A DNA stretch of 64,000 nt from Streptococcus plurextorum DSM 22810. Lineage in GTDB: Bacteria > Bacillota > Bacilli > Lactobacillales > Streptococcaceae. Shown here piece after piece: positions 35,349 to 43,260 of the stretch. The stretch lies in assembly GCF_000423745.1 (NCBI RefSeq), contig NZ_AUIO01000003.1:124001-188000 (forward strand). The letters run 5' to 3'. The notes under the pieces are model-generated. The model ran no database searches, had not been told where the DNA came from, and saw nothing but the letters and a program-made list of their open reading frames with translations. Made by a program: the position numbers and the translations under genes. Every line of letters starts with the position of its first letter. Position 1 is the first letter of the stretch.

Positions 35349-37019
35349 ATGAAAACAGATATTGAAATTGCTCAGAGTGTAGAACTAAAGCCCATTACCG
35401 AAATTGTGGACAAGGTTGGGATTGGTTTTGATGATATTGAACTCTATGGAAAATACAAGGCCAAACTATCTTTCGATAAAATCAATGCGGTCAAGGATAA
35501 TCCGCTTGGCAAGCTGATTTTAGTGACGGCTATCAATCCGACACCTGCTGGAGAAGGCAAGTCAACGGTGACTATTGGTCTGGCGGATGCCCTGTCTAAA
35601 ATTGGTAAGAAAACCATGATTGCCCTCCGTGAGCCTTCTTTGGGGCCTGTTATGGGAATCAAGGGCGGGGCTGCTGGTGGTGGTTTTGCACAAGTCTTGC
35701 CTATGGAAGACATCAACCTGCATTTTACAGGGGATATGCACGCTATTACCACGGCAAACAATGCCCTATCTGCCTTGATTGACAACCATATTCACCAAGG
35801 GAATACAATCGGCATTGACCAACGACGTATTATCTGGAAACGGGTGGTGGATCTCAATGACCGTGCTCTCCGTAAGGTGACCGTTGGCTTGGGTGGTCCG
35901 CTCAATGGTATTCCTCGTGAAGACGGATTTGATATTACTGTTGCTTCTGAGATTATGGCTATCTTGTGTTTGGCCACAGATTTGGCAGACCTCAAAGAAC
36001 GCTTGGCTAATATCGTCATCGGTTATCGTTTCGATCGCAGTCCTGTCTATGTGCGTGATTTGGCGGTGGAAGGTGCTTTGACCCTCATTTTGAAGGATGC
36101 TATTAAACCGAACCTTGTCCAAACCATCTATGGCACGCCAGCCTTTGTCCATGGTGGCCCATTTGCTAATATCGCCCACGGCTGCAACTCAGTTCTCGCT
36201 ACCACAACAGCTCTGCGATTGGCCGACTACACGGTCACAGAAGCAGGCTTCGGAGCTGATCTAGGAGCAGAGAAGTTCCTCGATATCAAGGTGCCAAACT
36301 TGCCCAAAGCCCCTGATGCAGTGGTCATCGTCGCGACTCTGCGAGCTCTTAAAATGCACGGCGGGGTGAACAAGGCAGAGCTTTCTAGCGAAAATGTAGA
36401 GGCAGTCAAGGCTGGCTTTGCTAACCTCAAACGCCACGTGGAAAATATCCGTAAGTACGGCATTCCAGCAGTCGTAGCTATCAATGAATTTGTGTCCGAT
36501 ACCGCGGCGGAAATTGCTGTTCTCAAAGAACTCTGTGCCGCAATCGGTGTACCAGTCGAGTTGACAAGTGTCTGGGCAAATGGTGCAGAAGGTGGAGTTG
36601 ACTTGGCAGAAACAGTGGTTACGACCATTGAAAATCAAACAGCCAATTACCAACGACTCTACAAGGCAGATGATAGCTTGGAAGAAAAAGTGACCAAGAT
36701 TGTTACGCAGATTTACGGTGGTTCGGGTGTGGTTTTCGAGAAGAAAGCCCGCAATCAATTGGCTGAATTTGCTAAGAATGGTTGGGACAAGTTGCCAGTC
36801 TGCATGGCTAAAACCCAATACAGCTTCTCAGATGATCAGTTTGCCCTTGGGGCACCGACTGGCTTTGACATTACCGTCCGTGAATTTGTGCCAAAACTGG
36901 GAGCAGGCTTCATCGTAGCTCTTACTGGAGATGTGATGACCATGCCAGGTCTTCCAAAAGCCCCAGCTGCGCTCAATATGGATGTGGCAGCAGATGGGAC
37001 AGCTATTGGACTATTTTAA
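35349..37019 (+). CDS. fhs: Formate--tetrahydrofolate ligase
   Basis: Fhs makes 10-formyl-THF from formate, ATP and THF, feeding purine and fMet-tRNA synthesis. The 556-residue protein has the family's ATP loop TPAGEGKST near residue 65-73 and conserved [10 protein letters not shown] and GNTIGID segments. It is visibly richer in G and C at third positions (GCC, CTC, AAG) than dltD just upstream, so this gene or stretch may have come by recombination from a different streptococcal background. Monocistronic, with its own promoter and terminator. Confidence 0.96.
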   Translation: MKTDIEIAQSVELKPITEIVDKVGIGFDDIELYGKYKAKLSFDKINAVKDNPLGKLILVTAINPTPAGEGKSTVTIGLADALSKIGKKTMIALREPSLGPVMGIKGGAAGGGFAQVLPMEDINLHFTGDMHAITTANNALSALIDNHIHQGNTIGIDQRRIIWKRVVDLNDRALRKVTVGLGGPLNGIPREDGFDITVASEIMAILCLATDLADLKERLANIVIGYRFDRSPVYVRDLAVEGALTLILKDAIKPNLVQTIYGTPAFVHGGPFANIAHGCNSVLATTTALRLADYTVTEAGFGADLGAEKFLDIKVPNLPKAPDAVVIVATLRALKMHGGVNKAELSSENVEAVKAGFANLKRHVENIRKYGIPAVVAINEFVSDTAAEIAVLKELCAAIGVPVELTSVWANGAEGGVDLAETVVTTIENQTANYQRLYKADDSLEEKVTKIVTQIYGGSGVVFEKKARNQLAEFAKNGWDKLPVCMAKTQYSFSDDQFALGAPTGFDITVREFVPKLGAGFIVALTGDVMTMPGLPKAPAALNMDVAADGTAIGLF

Positions 37020-37027
37020 GAACGACA

Positions 37028-37052
37028 AAATCCGCCTTTTGAGCGGATTTTT
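37028..37052. terminator. Terminator shared by fhs and the PrsW gene
   Basis: AAATCCGC/GCGGATTT with T5 on the plus strand and a T-rich run on the minus strand. Confidence 0.8.
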
Positions 37053-37856
37053 CTATGCTTTATCGACCTGTTGGTAGGCAGCTAGGCCCAGTAAGATACT
37101 AGCCATCGGAAGCAGTGTTGTCATAAAGCCAGTATTCAAAGGCGAATTGAAGAAGAAATGCAGTCCTAGACTGGCAAGAATCCAGAATGCTCCCTTGGCT
37201 TTGGATAGACTTTTCTCTTGACCAAGCAGAGCAACCATACCAACCGCAAAGAGGAGGGTAAAGACCCAGTGGGTCCAACCAGCTTGACCAACTCGACCAA
37301 TAATGGTTTCAAAGCCGTCTAGTTTGCCCATGAACATATCGCGGAAGGTAAACATGATGTCTTCAACAAGCTGGAAACTAAGACCTGCAATGATACCGCT
37401 GACCAAGGCATATTTTACAGTCATTTTTTTCGCAATCAGCAAAACCAAGAGGACAACCAGTCCCTTCCCAAACTCTTCCGCAAATGGTGCAGACACAGCA
37501 GCTCCCCAGTCATAGCGGAAATCATCACTGACCTTAACAATCTCAAGCAAAAAGTAGCCAATAGCTGTGTGACCAATATCAGAGAAAGCCACTCCAGCAG
37601 TCATCCCCAAAAGCCAACTTAAATGACTGACTTTTTTGGAAATAGCATAGCGTTTTTCCAAGTGACGGATGAGGACCAGTAAGGGAAGGAGATAGAGGGC
37701 TACCAGTGAAATGGTCAGTAGAAAGAGAGGGTATTTTTCTTCCATGCCATTCGGCTTGGCCAGTTCATCAAAAATCATCTTGCAACCACTGACAAAACCA
37801 AGGCAGGCAAGAATAAGGGCAAATTGACTTTTATAGGTATTCCATAGGTGTTTCAT
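37053..37856 (-). CDS. PrsW-type intramembrane metalloprotease
   Basis: A 267-residue protein with about eight hydrophobic helices. It has the PrsW signature FAEEFGKG near residue 126, a second acidic helix GLSFQLVEDIMFTFRDM near 160, and the histidine in QAGWTHWVFTLLF near 191, the expected metal ligands. B. subtilis PrsW cuts the anti-sigma factor RsiW; the target here is unknown, but a two-component system is encoded next door. AAAGGAATC precedes the ATG. Co-directional with the CPBP gene (18-bp gap). Confidence 0.85.
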   Translation of the reverse strand: MKHLWNTYKSQFALILACLGFVSGCKMIFDELAKPNGMEEKYPLFLLTISLVALYLLPLLVLIRHLEKRYAISKKVSHLSWLLGMTAGVAFSDIGHTAIGYFLLEIVKVSDDFRYDWGAAVSAPFAEEFGKGLVVLLVLLIAKKMTVKYALVSGIIAGLSFQLVEDIMFTFRDMFMGKLDGFETIIGRVGQAGWTHWVFTLLFAVGMVALLGQEKSLSKAKGAFWILASLGLHFFFNSPLNTGFMTTLLPMASILLGLAAYQQVDKA

Positions 37857-37874
37857 AAGATTCCTTTCGTATGC

Positions 37875-38573
37875 TTAGTAAAGAAGATAAGACAAGACTG
37901 TCAGACCGATGACATCAGCCAGACTATGAGCTAAAAAGAAGGGGAGCAGATTGCGGGGCTGGAGTTTTTGATAGAGAAAATGAAAGAGAAGCCCCACAAT
38001 CAAGCCAAGACCAATTCCAGCTACCAAACCTTGATAGGTATGAAAACTAGACCGAACCAGGAGCGAGAAGGGAAGAAGCCACTTCCGATTATCTGGTTTA
38101 ACCATAAAGCATAGCCCCAGAAAAAAGATTTCCTCGTAAAAGCCGTTGAGGAGAGAGTAGGCTAGTAGGGTGATGTCTATATTTGGAAAAAGGCTGAACA
38201 TGGAGGGCATGACTGGACTTGTCAACTGATAGGTCAACAAGTGAAAAATATCCATACAGAAGGCCGCCAATCCGAAAATTACTAGAGTCTGTAAAGGAAC
38301 CCAAGGTGTCCAGAATATTTGTTTTTTCAACTGAAAAATATCCACCTTCCGCCAGATAAGATAGGCGAGGGCTAAGCTGAGCCAGACCAGCTGGATCAGC
38401 AAGGCCTTGATATTGTCAAGAGGTGTAAAGGTCAAATTTTCCGCTAGGCTGGTTTGCTGAGTGAAGAGGCCGATACATTGTAAGGTCGAGTTGAAGATTC
38501 CCTCACCGAATAAAATCACAGCCACAACTAACAAATCCACTGGAGAAATATACTTCTTCTTTTCTTTTAACAT
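37875..38573 (-). CDS. CPBP-family intramembrane metalloprotease
   Basis: A 232-residue multi-helix protein with the three CPBP (Abi/CAAX) motifs: GFYEEIFFLGL near residue 142, RSSFHTYQG near 169, and FFLAHSLADVIG near 212. Streptococcal and lactobacillal members are linked to bacteriocin self-immunity or membrane protein processing; which applies here is not visible, as no bacteriocin gene is near. I prefer the ATG at 38573, behind AAAGGATGCTT, over that at 38579. It heads the minus-strand unit with PrsW. Confidence 0.85.
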   Translation of the reverse strand: MLKEKKKYISPVDLLVVAVILFGEGIFNSTLQCIGLFTQQTSLAENLTFTPLDNIKALLIQLVWLSLALAYLIWRKVDIFQLKKQIFWTPWVPLQTLVIFGLAAFCMDIFHLLTYQLTSPVMPSMFSLFPNIDITLLAYSLLNGFYEEIFFLGLCFMVKPDNRKWLLPFSLLVRSSFHTYQGLVAGIGLGLIVGLLFHFLYQKLQPRNLLPFFLAHSLADVIGLTVLSYLLY

Positions 38574-38678
38574 AAGCATCCTTTCTAGTTTCTATCCCCA
38601 GTTTAGCAAATCCAACTATTCTCACCCTACCCGTCATCTGTTTTTTATCTGTTTTTTGCAACGATTGTCAAAAATCAG

Positions 38679-38707
38679 TTGAGCACTCAGACAAATAAGC
38701 CTATAAT
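38679..38707 (+). promoter_or_regulatory. Promoter of the two-component system
   Basis: TTGAGC, 17 bp, TATAAT. This fixes the regulator start downstream at 38739: any longer frame would begin inside the -35. Confidence 0.75.
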
Positions 38708-38738
38708 GGAGAAAGAAGAGAAAGGAAAGGGAGCAAGT

Positions 38739-39386
38739 ATGGCACGCATTTTGGTACTGGAAGACGACCCTGTTATCAATCAGGTTGTCTGTGAGTTTTT
38801 GAAGGAAGAGGGGCATGAGGTCTCGAGTTTTATCAATGGCAGAGCAGCTTATCAAGCCAGCCAAGAGAGCCAGTTTGACCTCCTTATTCTAGACATCATG
38901 GTTCCCGAGATGACAGGCTTGGAGGTCTTGCAGGAAGTCCGGAAAACATCGACAATTCCCGTTCTCATGCTGACAGCCTTGGGGGATGAGTGTACCCAGC
39001 TCCTGTCTTTTAATCAGCAGATCAGTGATTATGTCACCAAGCCCTTTTCTCCCCTTATCCTGATGAAGCGGGTTGAGAATATTCTTCGACAGGAGCATCA
39101 GCCAAACCAGCTGGTGATTGGGGCCATTAGTCTATCTGAAAAGACAGGTATGGTTTATGACCAGGGCAAGCTGGTTTCCTTGACCCATAAGGAGTATGGC
39201 ATTCTACACTATCTGATCAAGCACAAGGGCCGGATTGTCAGCCGAGACGGCTTGATGTTGGATATCTGGGGCTATACAGAATTGGATAGTCGCGTTCTTG
39301 ACAACCACATCAAAAATCTGAGAAAGAAATTACCAGACCTTCCCCTAAAAACGGTCATTGGCCGTGGTTATCAGTTGGAGACCTAA
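38739..39386 (+). CDS. OmpR-family response regulator
   Basis: A 215-residue regulator. The receiver domain begins MARILVLEDDPVINQVV (acidic pocket ED at 9-10), the phosphorylated Asp is in LLILDIMVPE near residue 52, and the conserved Lys is in YVTKPFSP near 101. The C-terminal winged helix has the KEYGILHYLIKHKGRIVSRD and VDNHIKNLRKK-like segments. GGAAAGGGAG lies upstream of ATG 38739. One base separates its stop from the kinase ATG. The divergent protease genes are candidate targets. Confidence 0.93.
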   Translation: MARILVLEDDPVINQVVCEFLKEEGHEVSSFINGRAAYQASQESQFDLLILDIMVPEMTGLEVLQEVRKTSTIPVLMLTALGDECTQLLSFNQQISDYVTKPFSPLILMKRVENILRQEHQPNQLVIGAISLSEKTGMVYDQGKLVSLTHKEYGILHYLIKHKGRIVSRDGLMLDIWGYTELDSRVLDNHIKNLRKKLPDLPLKTVIGRGYQLET

Positions 39387-39387
39387 G

Positions 39388-40737
39388 ATGAAACTAGCCA
39401 AAAAACAATTCCTCATCGTAACCCTAATGGTCAGCCTTACTTCACTTATCTTGCTTGGTCTGCTCTACTATGCCATGCCTATCTACTATAATCAGGCTAA
39501 GAAGGATCAGCTCAGACAAGAGTATAACCAAGTTCTTAGTACCCTAGAGGGTCAGGACCAGGAAAGGATTCTCGCCAGTTTGACCGCCTACGACCAAGAT
39601 TCTCCCGACCTACTTTTGACCCTCTATTCTGCCGATCAAGAGATTATTTACCCTTCGCAGGAAGAGAGCAGTCAGGAGCGGGGAAGCAGTTATCTGGAGC
39701 AAGGCCAGTACGATGAGATTGGCTCTTGGTCGGCTCTTGTCACTACAAAAGAAGGCAAGGAGTTGGTTCTCACAGCCGAATATGGCTTCTATACCTTATC
39801 AGGAGTCAGTCAGACCCTCTTGACCTTCTATCCCTTTGTGCTCCTCTTGATTATTGCCCTAGCTGTGACCTCGGCCTTTATTTACAGCCGCTTCTCAACT
39901 CGTAGGATTACCCATCTCTCTGTGACGACACGGCAAATGCAGAGCTTACAAGCAGGTCTGGTCTGTCAAGTGACGGGGCGTGATGAGATTGCTACTTTGG
40001 CTCAGGACATTAACCATCTTTATGGAAAATTGCAGAGCAGTATAGAAGAGTTGCGGGAAGAAAACGAGCGTAGCCTGGTGCGTGAGAAGGAGAAATCTGA
40101 CTTTCTCCGAATGACCTCGCATGAACTCAAAACGCCCATTGCCAGCATGACCGGTCTGGTCGAGGGCATGCTTTATAATGTCGGGGATTTCAAGGACCAT
40201 CAGACCTACCTAGCCAAGTGTCGTGATATCCTAGCTGAGCAAGCAGCCCTCGTTCAGTCTATCCTAGAAGCTACCACAGTGGATATGGCTATAAAAAACA
40301 AGGGAGAAGAAATAGCCCTTCACAGCCTGCTTGAAGAAATCCTGCCTTCCTATGTTGACTGGGCATTGTTAGAAGGCTATCCGTTTCAAACTGACTTGGA
40401 AGAAGTCTTTATTCATGGGAATCCGATCTATCTAACCAAGGCTCTAAAAAATATCCTGGACAATGCCTTTCGTTATACCAGCCCGCAGGCAAGCATCAAA
40501 CTCAAACTCCAGGCCAATCAGCTTTTGATAGATAATCAGGTTTCTCATTTGCTCAGCCAGGAAGAACTTGACCAAGTCTTTCAGCCTTTCTACCGACCAG
40601 ATTACAGTCGTAGCAAGGAGGACGGAGGGACAGGCATTGGCCTCTACCTGGTCAAGCAGATTTTGGACAGTCACCAGTTTTCCTATGAATTTTTCCCACT
40701 TGATTATCACACCATGCGGTTTGTCATTCGGTTTTAA
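39388..40737 (+). CDS. Sensor histidine kinase
   Basis: A 449-residue membrane kinase: TM1 (about 9-30), an extracellular sensor of about 120 residues rich in Gln and acidic residues, TM2 (about 157-178), a HAMP segment, then the kinase core. The H-box is FLRMTSHELKTP near residue 245; N-box LKNILDNAFRYT near 355; G-box GGTGIGLYLVKQ near 416. The ligand is unknown. Adjacent intramembrane proteases suggest sensing of envelope damage or a peptide, but that is inference. The pair is visibly G+C-richer than the dlt or aro genes. A terminator follows. Confidence 0.93.
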   Translation: MKLAKKQFLIVTLMVSLTSLILLGLLYYAMPIYYNQAKKDQLRQEYNQVLSTLEGQDQERILASLTAYDQDSPDLLLTLYSADQEIIYPSQEESSQERGSSYLEQGQYDEIGSWSALVTTKEGKELVLTAEYGFYTLSGVSQTLLTFYPFVLLLIIALAVTSAFIYSRFSTRRITHLSVTTRQMQSLQAGLVCQVTGRDEIATLAQDINHLYGKLQSSIEELREENERSLVREKEKSDFLRMTSHELKTPIASMTGLVEGMLYNVGDFKDHQTYLAKCRDILAEQAALVQSILEATTVDMAIKNKGEEIALHSLLEEILPSYVDWALLEGYPFQTDLEEVFIHGNPIYLTKALKNILDNAFRYTSPQASIKLKLQANQLLIDNQVSHLLSQEELDQVFQPFYRPDYSRSKEDGGTGIGLYLVKQILDSHQFSYEFFPLDYHTMRFVIRF

Positions 40738-40743
40738 GACATG

Positions 40744-40770
40744 AAATCCCTTATTTTCAAGGGATTTTTG
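40744..40770 (+). terminator. Terminator after the kinase gene
   Basis: AAATCCCTT/AAGGGATTT, loop ATTTTC, T5. Confidence 0.85.
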
Positions 40771-40845
40771 TTATCCGTAGCAGAATTGTGCTAAAAATTT
40801 TCTTTTTTGATAGACTAGGGTTGAAAATAGCAAAAGGAGTATTTT

Positions 40846-42162
40846 ATGGAACAGTATGATTTGTTAGTAATTGGTTTTGGTAAGGCAGGTAAGACCTTGG
40901 CAGGTAAGCTTTCTGCGGCTGGTAAAAAGGTTGCCTTGGTGGAGGAAAATCCTGCTATGTTCGGCGGTACCTGTATCAATATCGGCTGTATTCCAACCAA
41001 GACCCTCTTGGTTGCAGCAGATAAGAACTGGACTTTTGAGCAGGTGATGGAGCAAAAGGAAACTGTGACCACTCGCTTGCGGAACAAAAATGAAGCGGTC
41101 TTGAAAGGCAGCGGTGCCAATCTTTATCAAGGTCACGCGCGTTTTGTTGCGGACAAAGTCGTTGAAGTGTCGGCCGGTGAAGAGTCGATCCAACTGACTG
41201 CGGAAACGATTGTCATCAATACAGGTGCTAAGTCGCGCGTGCTACCAATTCCAGGTTTGTTGGATACAGCTCACGTGTATGATAGTACAGGTATTCAGAA
41301 CTTGGAAACTCGTCCTGATAAGTTGGCTATTATCGGCGGAGGTAACATCGGTCTGGAATTTGCTGGACTCTACAGCAAACTCGGTAGCCAGGTGACTGTA
41401 TATGAAGCCAGCTCTGCTATTTTACCAAGAGAAGAGGAAGTGGTTGCTAAGTTAGCCAAGGAGTATATGGAAGAAGCTGGTGTGACCTTTGTCTTGGGTG
41501 CGAAAATCGAGCAAGTAGCAGCTGCGAGCGAGCAAGTTGCTGTGACGGTAAATGGCGAAACGGCAGTCTTTGACGCTGTCCTCTATGCGACAGGTCGTGT
41601 GCCAAACACTGCTGACTTGGGCTTGGAAAATACGGCGATTGAGCTTTTGGAAAATGGTGCTATTAAGGTGGATGACTACTGCGAAACCACCGTTCCAGGT
41701 GTCTATGCAGTGGGCGATGTCAATGGCGGTCCACAATTCACTTACACATCCCTAGACGACTTCCGTATCGTCTTTGGCAAGTTGACTGGGACTGGAACTT
41801 ACAGCTTGAGCCAACGTAAGTCTGTTCCAACCAGTGTCTTTATCACGCCTGTGCTGTCTCGTGTTGGTCTGACCGAGAAGGAGGCTAAGGAAGCAGGTTA
41901 CGACTATATTGCTAATGAACTGCCAGTTGCTAATATGCCGCGTGCCCATGTCAACAATGACCTCAAAGGTATTTTCAAGGTTATCGTGGATAGGGAAAGT
42001 AAGCTAGTTCTGGGTGCGACACTATTTGGTCGCAATTCAGAAGAGCTGATTAACCTGATTGCTATGGCCATTGACAACCACATCCCTTACACCTACTTCA
42101 AAACACAAATTTTCACGCATCCGACTATGGCTGAGAATTTGAATGATGTCTTTAATTTTTAA
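40846..42162 (+). CDS. RclA/Har-like flavoprotein disulfide reductase
   Basis: A 438-residue FAD and NAD(P)H enzyme of the class I disulfide reductase fold. FAD site GFGKAGKT near 10-17, redox pair Cys43/Cys48 in GGTCINIGCIPTK, NAD(P)H site GGGNIGLEFAG near 165, and the C-terminal FTHPTMAENLNDVF with the catalytic His. It closely resembles the pneumococcal protein reported as hypothiocyanous acid reductase (Har, RclA homologue), which protects against host peroxidase products. It lacks the lipoamide or glutathione reductase features, so those roles are unlikely. Own transcript, ended by a 13-bp hairpin. Confidence 0.88.
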   Translation: MEQYDLLVIGFGKAGKTLAGKLSAAGKKVALVEENPAMFGGTCINIGCIPTKTLLVAADKNWTFEQVMEQKETVTTRLRNKNEAVLKGSGANLYQGHARFVADKVVEVSAGEESIQLTAETIVINTGAKSRVLPIPGLLDTAHVYDSTGIQNLETRPDKLAIIGGGNIGLEFAGLYSKLGSQVTVYEASSAILPREEEVVAKLAKEYMEEAGVTFVLGAKIEQVAAASEQVAVTVNGETAVFDAVLYATGRVPNTADLGLENTAIELLENGAIKVDDYCETTVPGVYAVGDVNGGPQFTYTSLDDFRIVFGKLTGTGTYSLSQRKSVPTSVFITPVLSRVGLTEKEAKEAGYDYIANELPVANMPRAHVNNDLKGIFKVIVDRESKLVLGATLFGRNSEELINLIAMAIDNHIPYTYFKTQIFTHPTMAENLNDVFNF

Positions 42163-42171
42163 TCGTACCAG

Positions 42172-42207
42172 TAAAGGTTAGGACAAAGTCCTAACCTTTA
42201 TGTTTTT
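42172..42207 (+). terminator. Terminator after the flavoprotein gene
   Basis: Perfect 13-bp stem TAAAGGTTAGGAC/GTCCTAACCTTTA, loop AAA, then TGTTTTTG. Confidence 0.85.
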
Positions 42208-42316
42208 GAGAAGGTGACTTAGGGAGATTATACAGAATTTTAGAAATAGTGGATTCCATCTCGTTTTAACCTTATCGGTGCTAGAGGTCTTTTTATTGTT
42301 TAAGAAGACAGCACTA

Positions 42317-42340
42317 AAACCCCTCTAGAGACTAGAGGGG
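42317..42340 (-). terminator. Terminator for membrane protein 42361-43053
   Basis: On the minus strand CCCCTCTAG/CTAGAGGGG, loop TCT, followed by TTTTAG. Confidence 0.8.
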
Positions 42341-42360
42341 CTGAAAGGAGGTGGGCGAGT

Positions 42361-43053
42361 TTAGTTGTGGCGAGCTCTATGTCCTGCTCTGCTATTGGCC
42401 CAAAAACGTGTCATGAAAAGGCAGGCGTAGCTGATGATAAGGTAGAGAGGTAAGTAGAGATTGAACCAGTCAGCGTACATGAAACCATAGAGAAATTCAA
42501 AATAGAGAGCCAAAAAAAGCGGGGTTAGATAGCCTTTTTTATCAAAGAGTCCTAGGCTTAGTCCCATTGTGGCAAAGAGTGCACTCATGTAGCCATAAAG
42601 GATTAGTGGTGCTTGGGGATTGACAAAAGCATTATTGACCCAAAGAGCAATCAAAAAGAGAGAGGCGCAGACCAAGGGAACGAGAAGTGGCTGCTTGAGC
42701 CAACCTTTTTGATGCATCACTCCCCCTATAACAGTGCCTAAAACTGTGGGGAAAAAGGCAAAGCCACCAATCATCAGGAGTGTTGACCAATCAAGGGAAT
42801 TGCTCTGTGACAAAATGGCTTCTCCAATGCTGAAAGTAAGAACATGAAAGAGTGAAAAGATGACAGGAAACAACCAGAGCCAGCCCTTACGATGACAGAG
42901 AAATAAACTAGCGCAAAAGCCAATAATGGGAACCATCAGATAGAGGTAAATGAGTAGACCAATACCGATAGCACTTCCAAAAGGAATCATTAGTAGGCTA
43001 GTTGCACCGGCTAGCATTAGTCCAGAGATTACGGATAATTTCCACGGTTTCAT
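42361..43053 (-). CDS. Unrecognised multi-spanning membrane protein
   Basis: A 230-residue, very hydrophobic protein with about seven helices and a basic C-terminus (ANSRAGHRARHN). No catalytic motif or family signature is evident to me. AAAGGAG stands before the ATG, and a TAGAAA-17-TATAAT promoter lies at 43085-43113 on the minus strand. It forms a single-gene unit between the flavoprotein and LtaS genes. Possible roles include a small transporter or a polysaccharide-related membrane protein, but nothing in the sequence decides. Confidence 0.75.
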   Translation of the reverse strand: MKPWKLSVISGLMLAGATSLLMIPFGSAIGIGLLIYLYLMVPIIGFCASLFLCHRKGWLWLFPVIFSLFHVLTFSIGEAILSQSNSLDWSTLLMIGGFAFFPTVLGTVIGGVMHQKGWLKQPLLVPLVCASLFLIALWVNNAFVNPQAPLILYGYMSALFATMGLSLGLFDKKGYLTPLFLALYFEFLYGFMYADWFNLYLPLYLIISYACLFMTRFWANSRAGHRARHN

Positions 43054-43084
43054 GAGGAATCTCCTTTTGGTTTTTTACAATATT

Positions 43085-43113
43085 ATTATATCTATTTGTA
43101 GAAGATATTTCTA
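43085..43113 (-). promoter_or_regulatory. Promoter for 42361-43053
   Basis: Minus strand: TAGAAA (43113-43108), 17 bp, TATAAT (43090-43085). Confidence 0.65.
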
Positions 43114-43182
43114 GTAAAAAGGTTAAAATCAATAAATCAGATGAAACTTAAAATGAGTCAGTCAAGCGACAAATTTTTGGCT

Positions 43183-43209
43183 AAAAAACCCCACTCCTGA
43201 AGGAGTGGG
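43183..43209 (-). terminator. Terminator after ltaS
   Basis: Minus strand: CCCACTCC/GGAGTGGG hairpin followed by TTTTTTAG. Confidence 0.85.
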
Positions 43210-43260
43210 TCAGAGTATCCTATGTTTTAAGGCAAAGGGCTATGCATTTGGTTTTGTTGT

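Noticed and set aside
36261-36818. 185-codon antisense ORF inside fhs
   Set aside because: A shadow frame opposite a G+C-rich gene; the product has no recognisable domain.
38679-38738. Longer response regulator frame starting at 38679
   Set aside because: The supposed start codon is the -35 box TTGAGC of the promoter; the family N-terminus begins at 38739.
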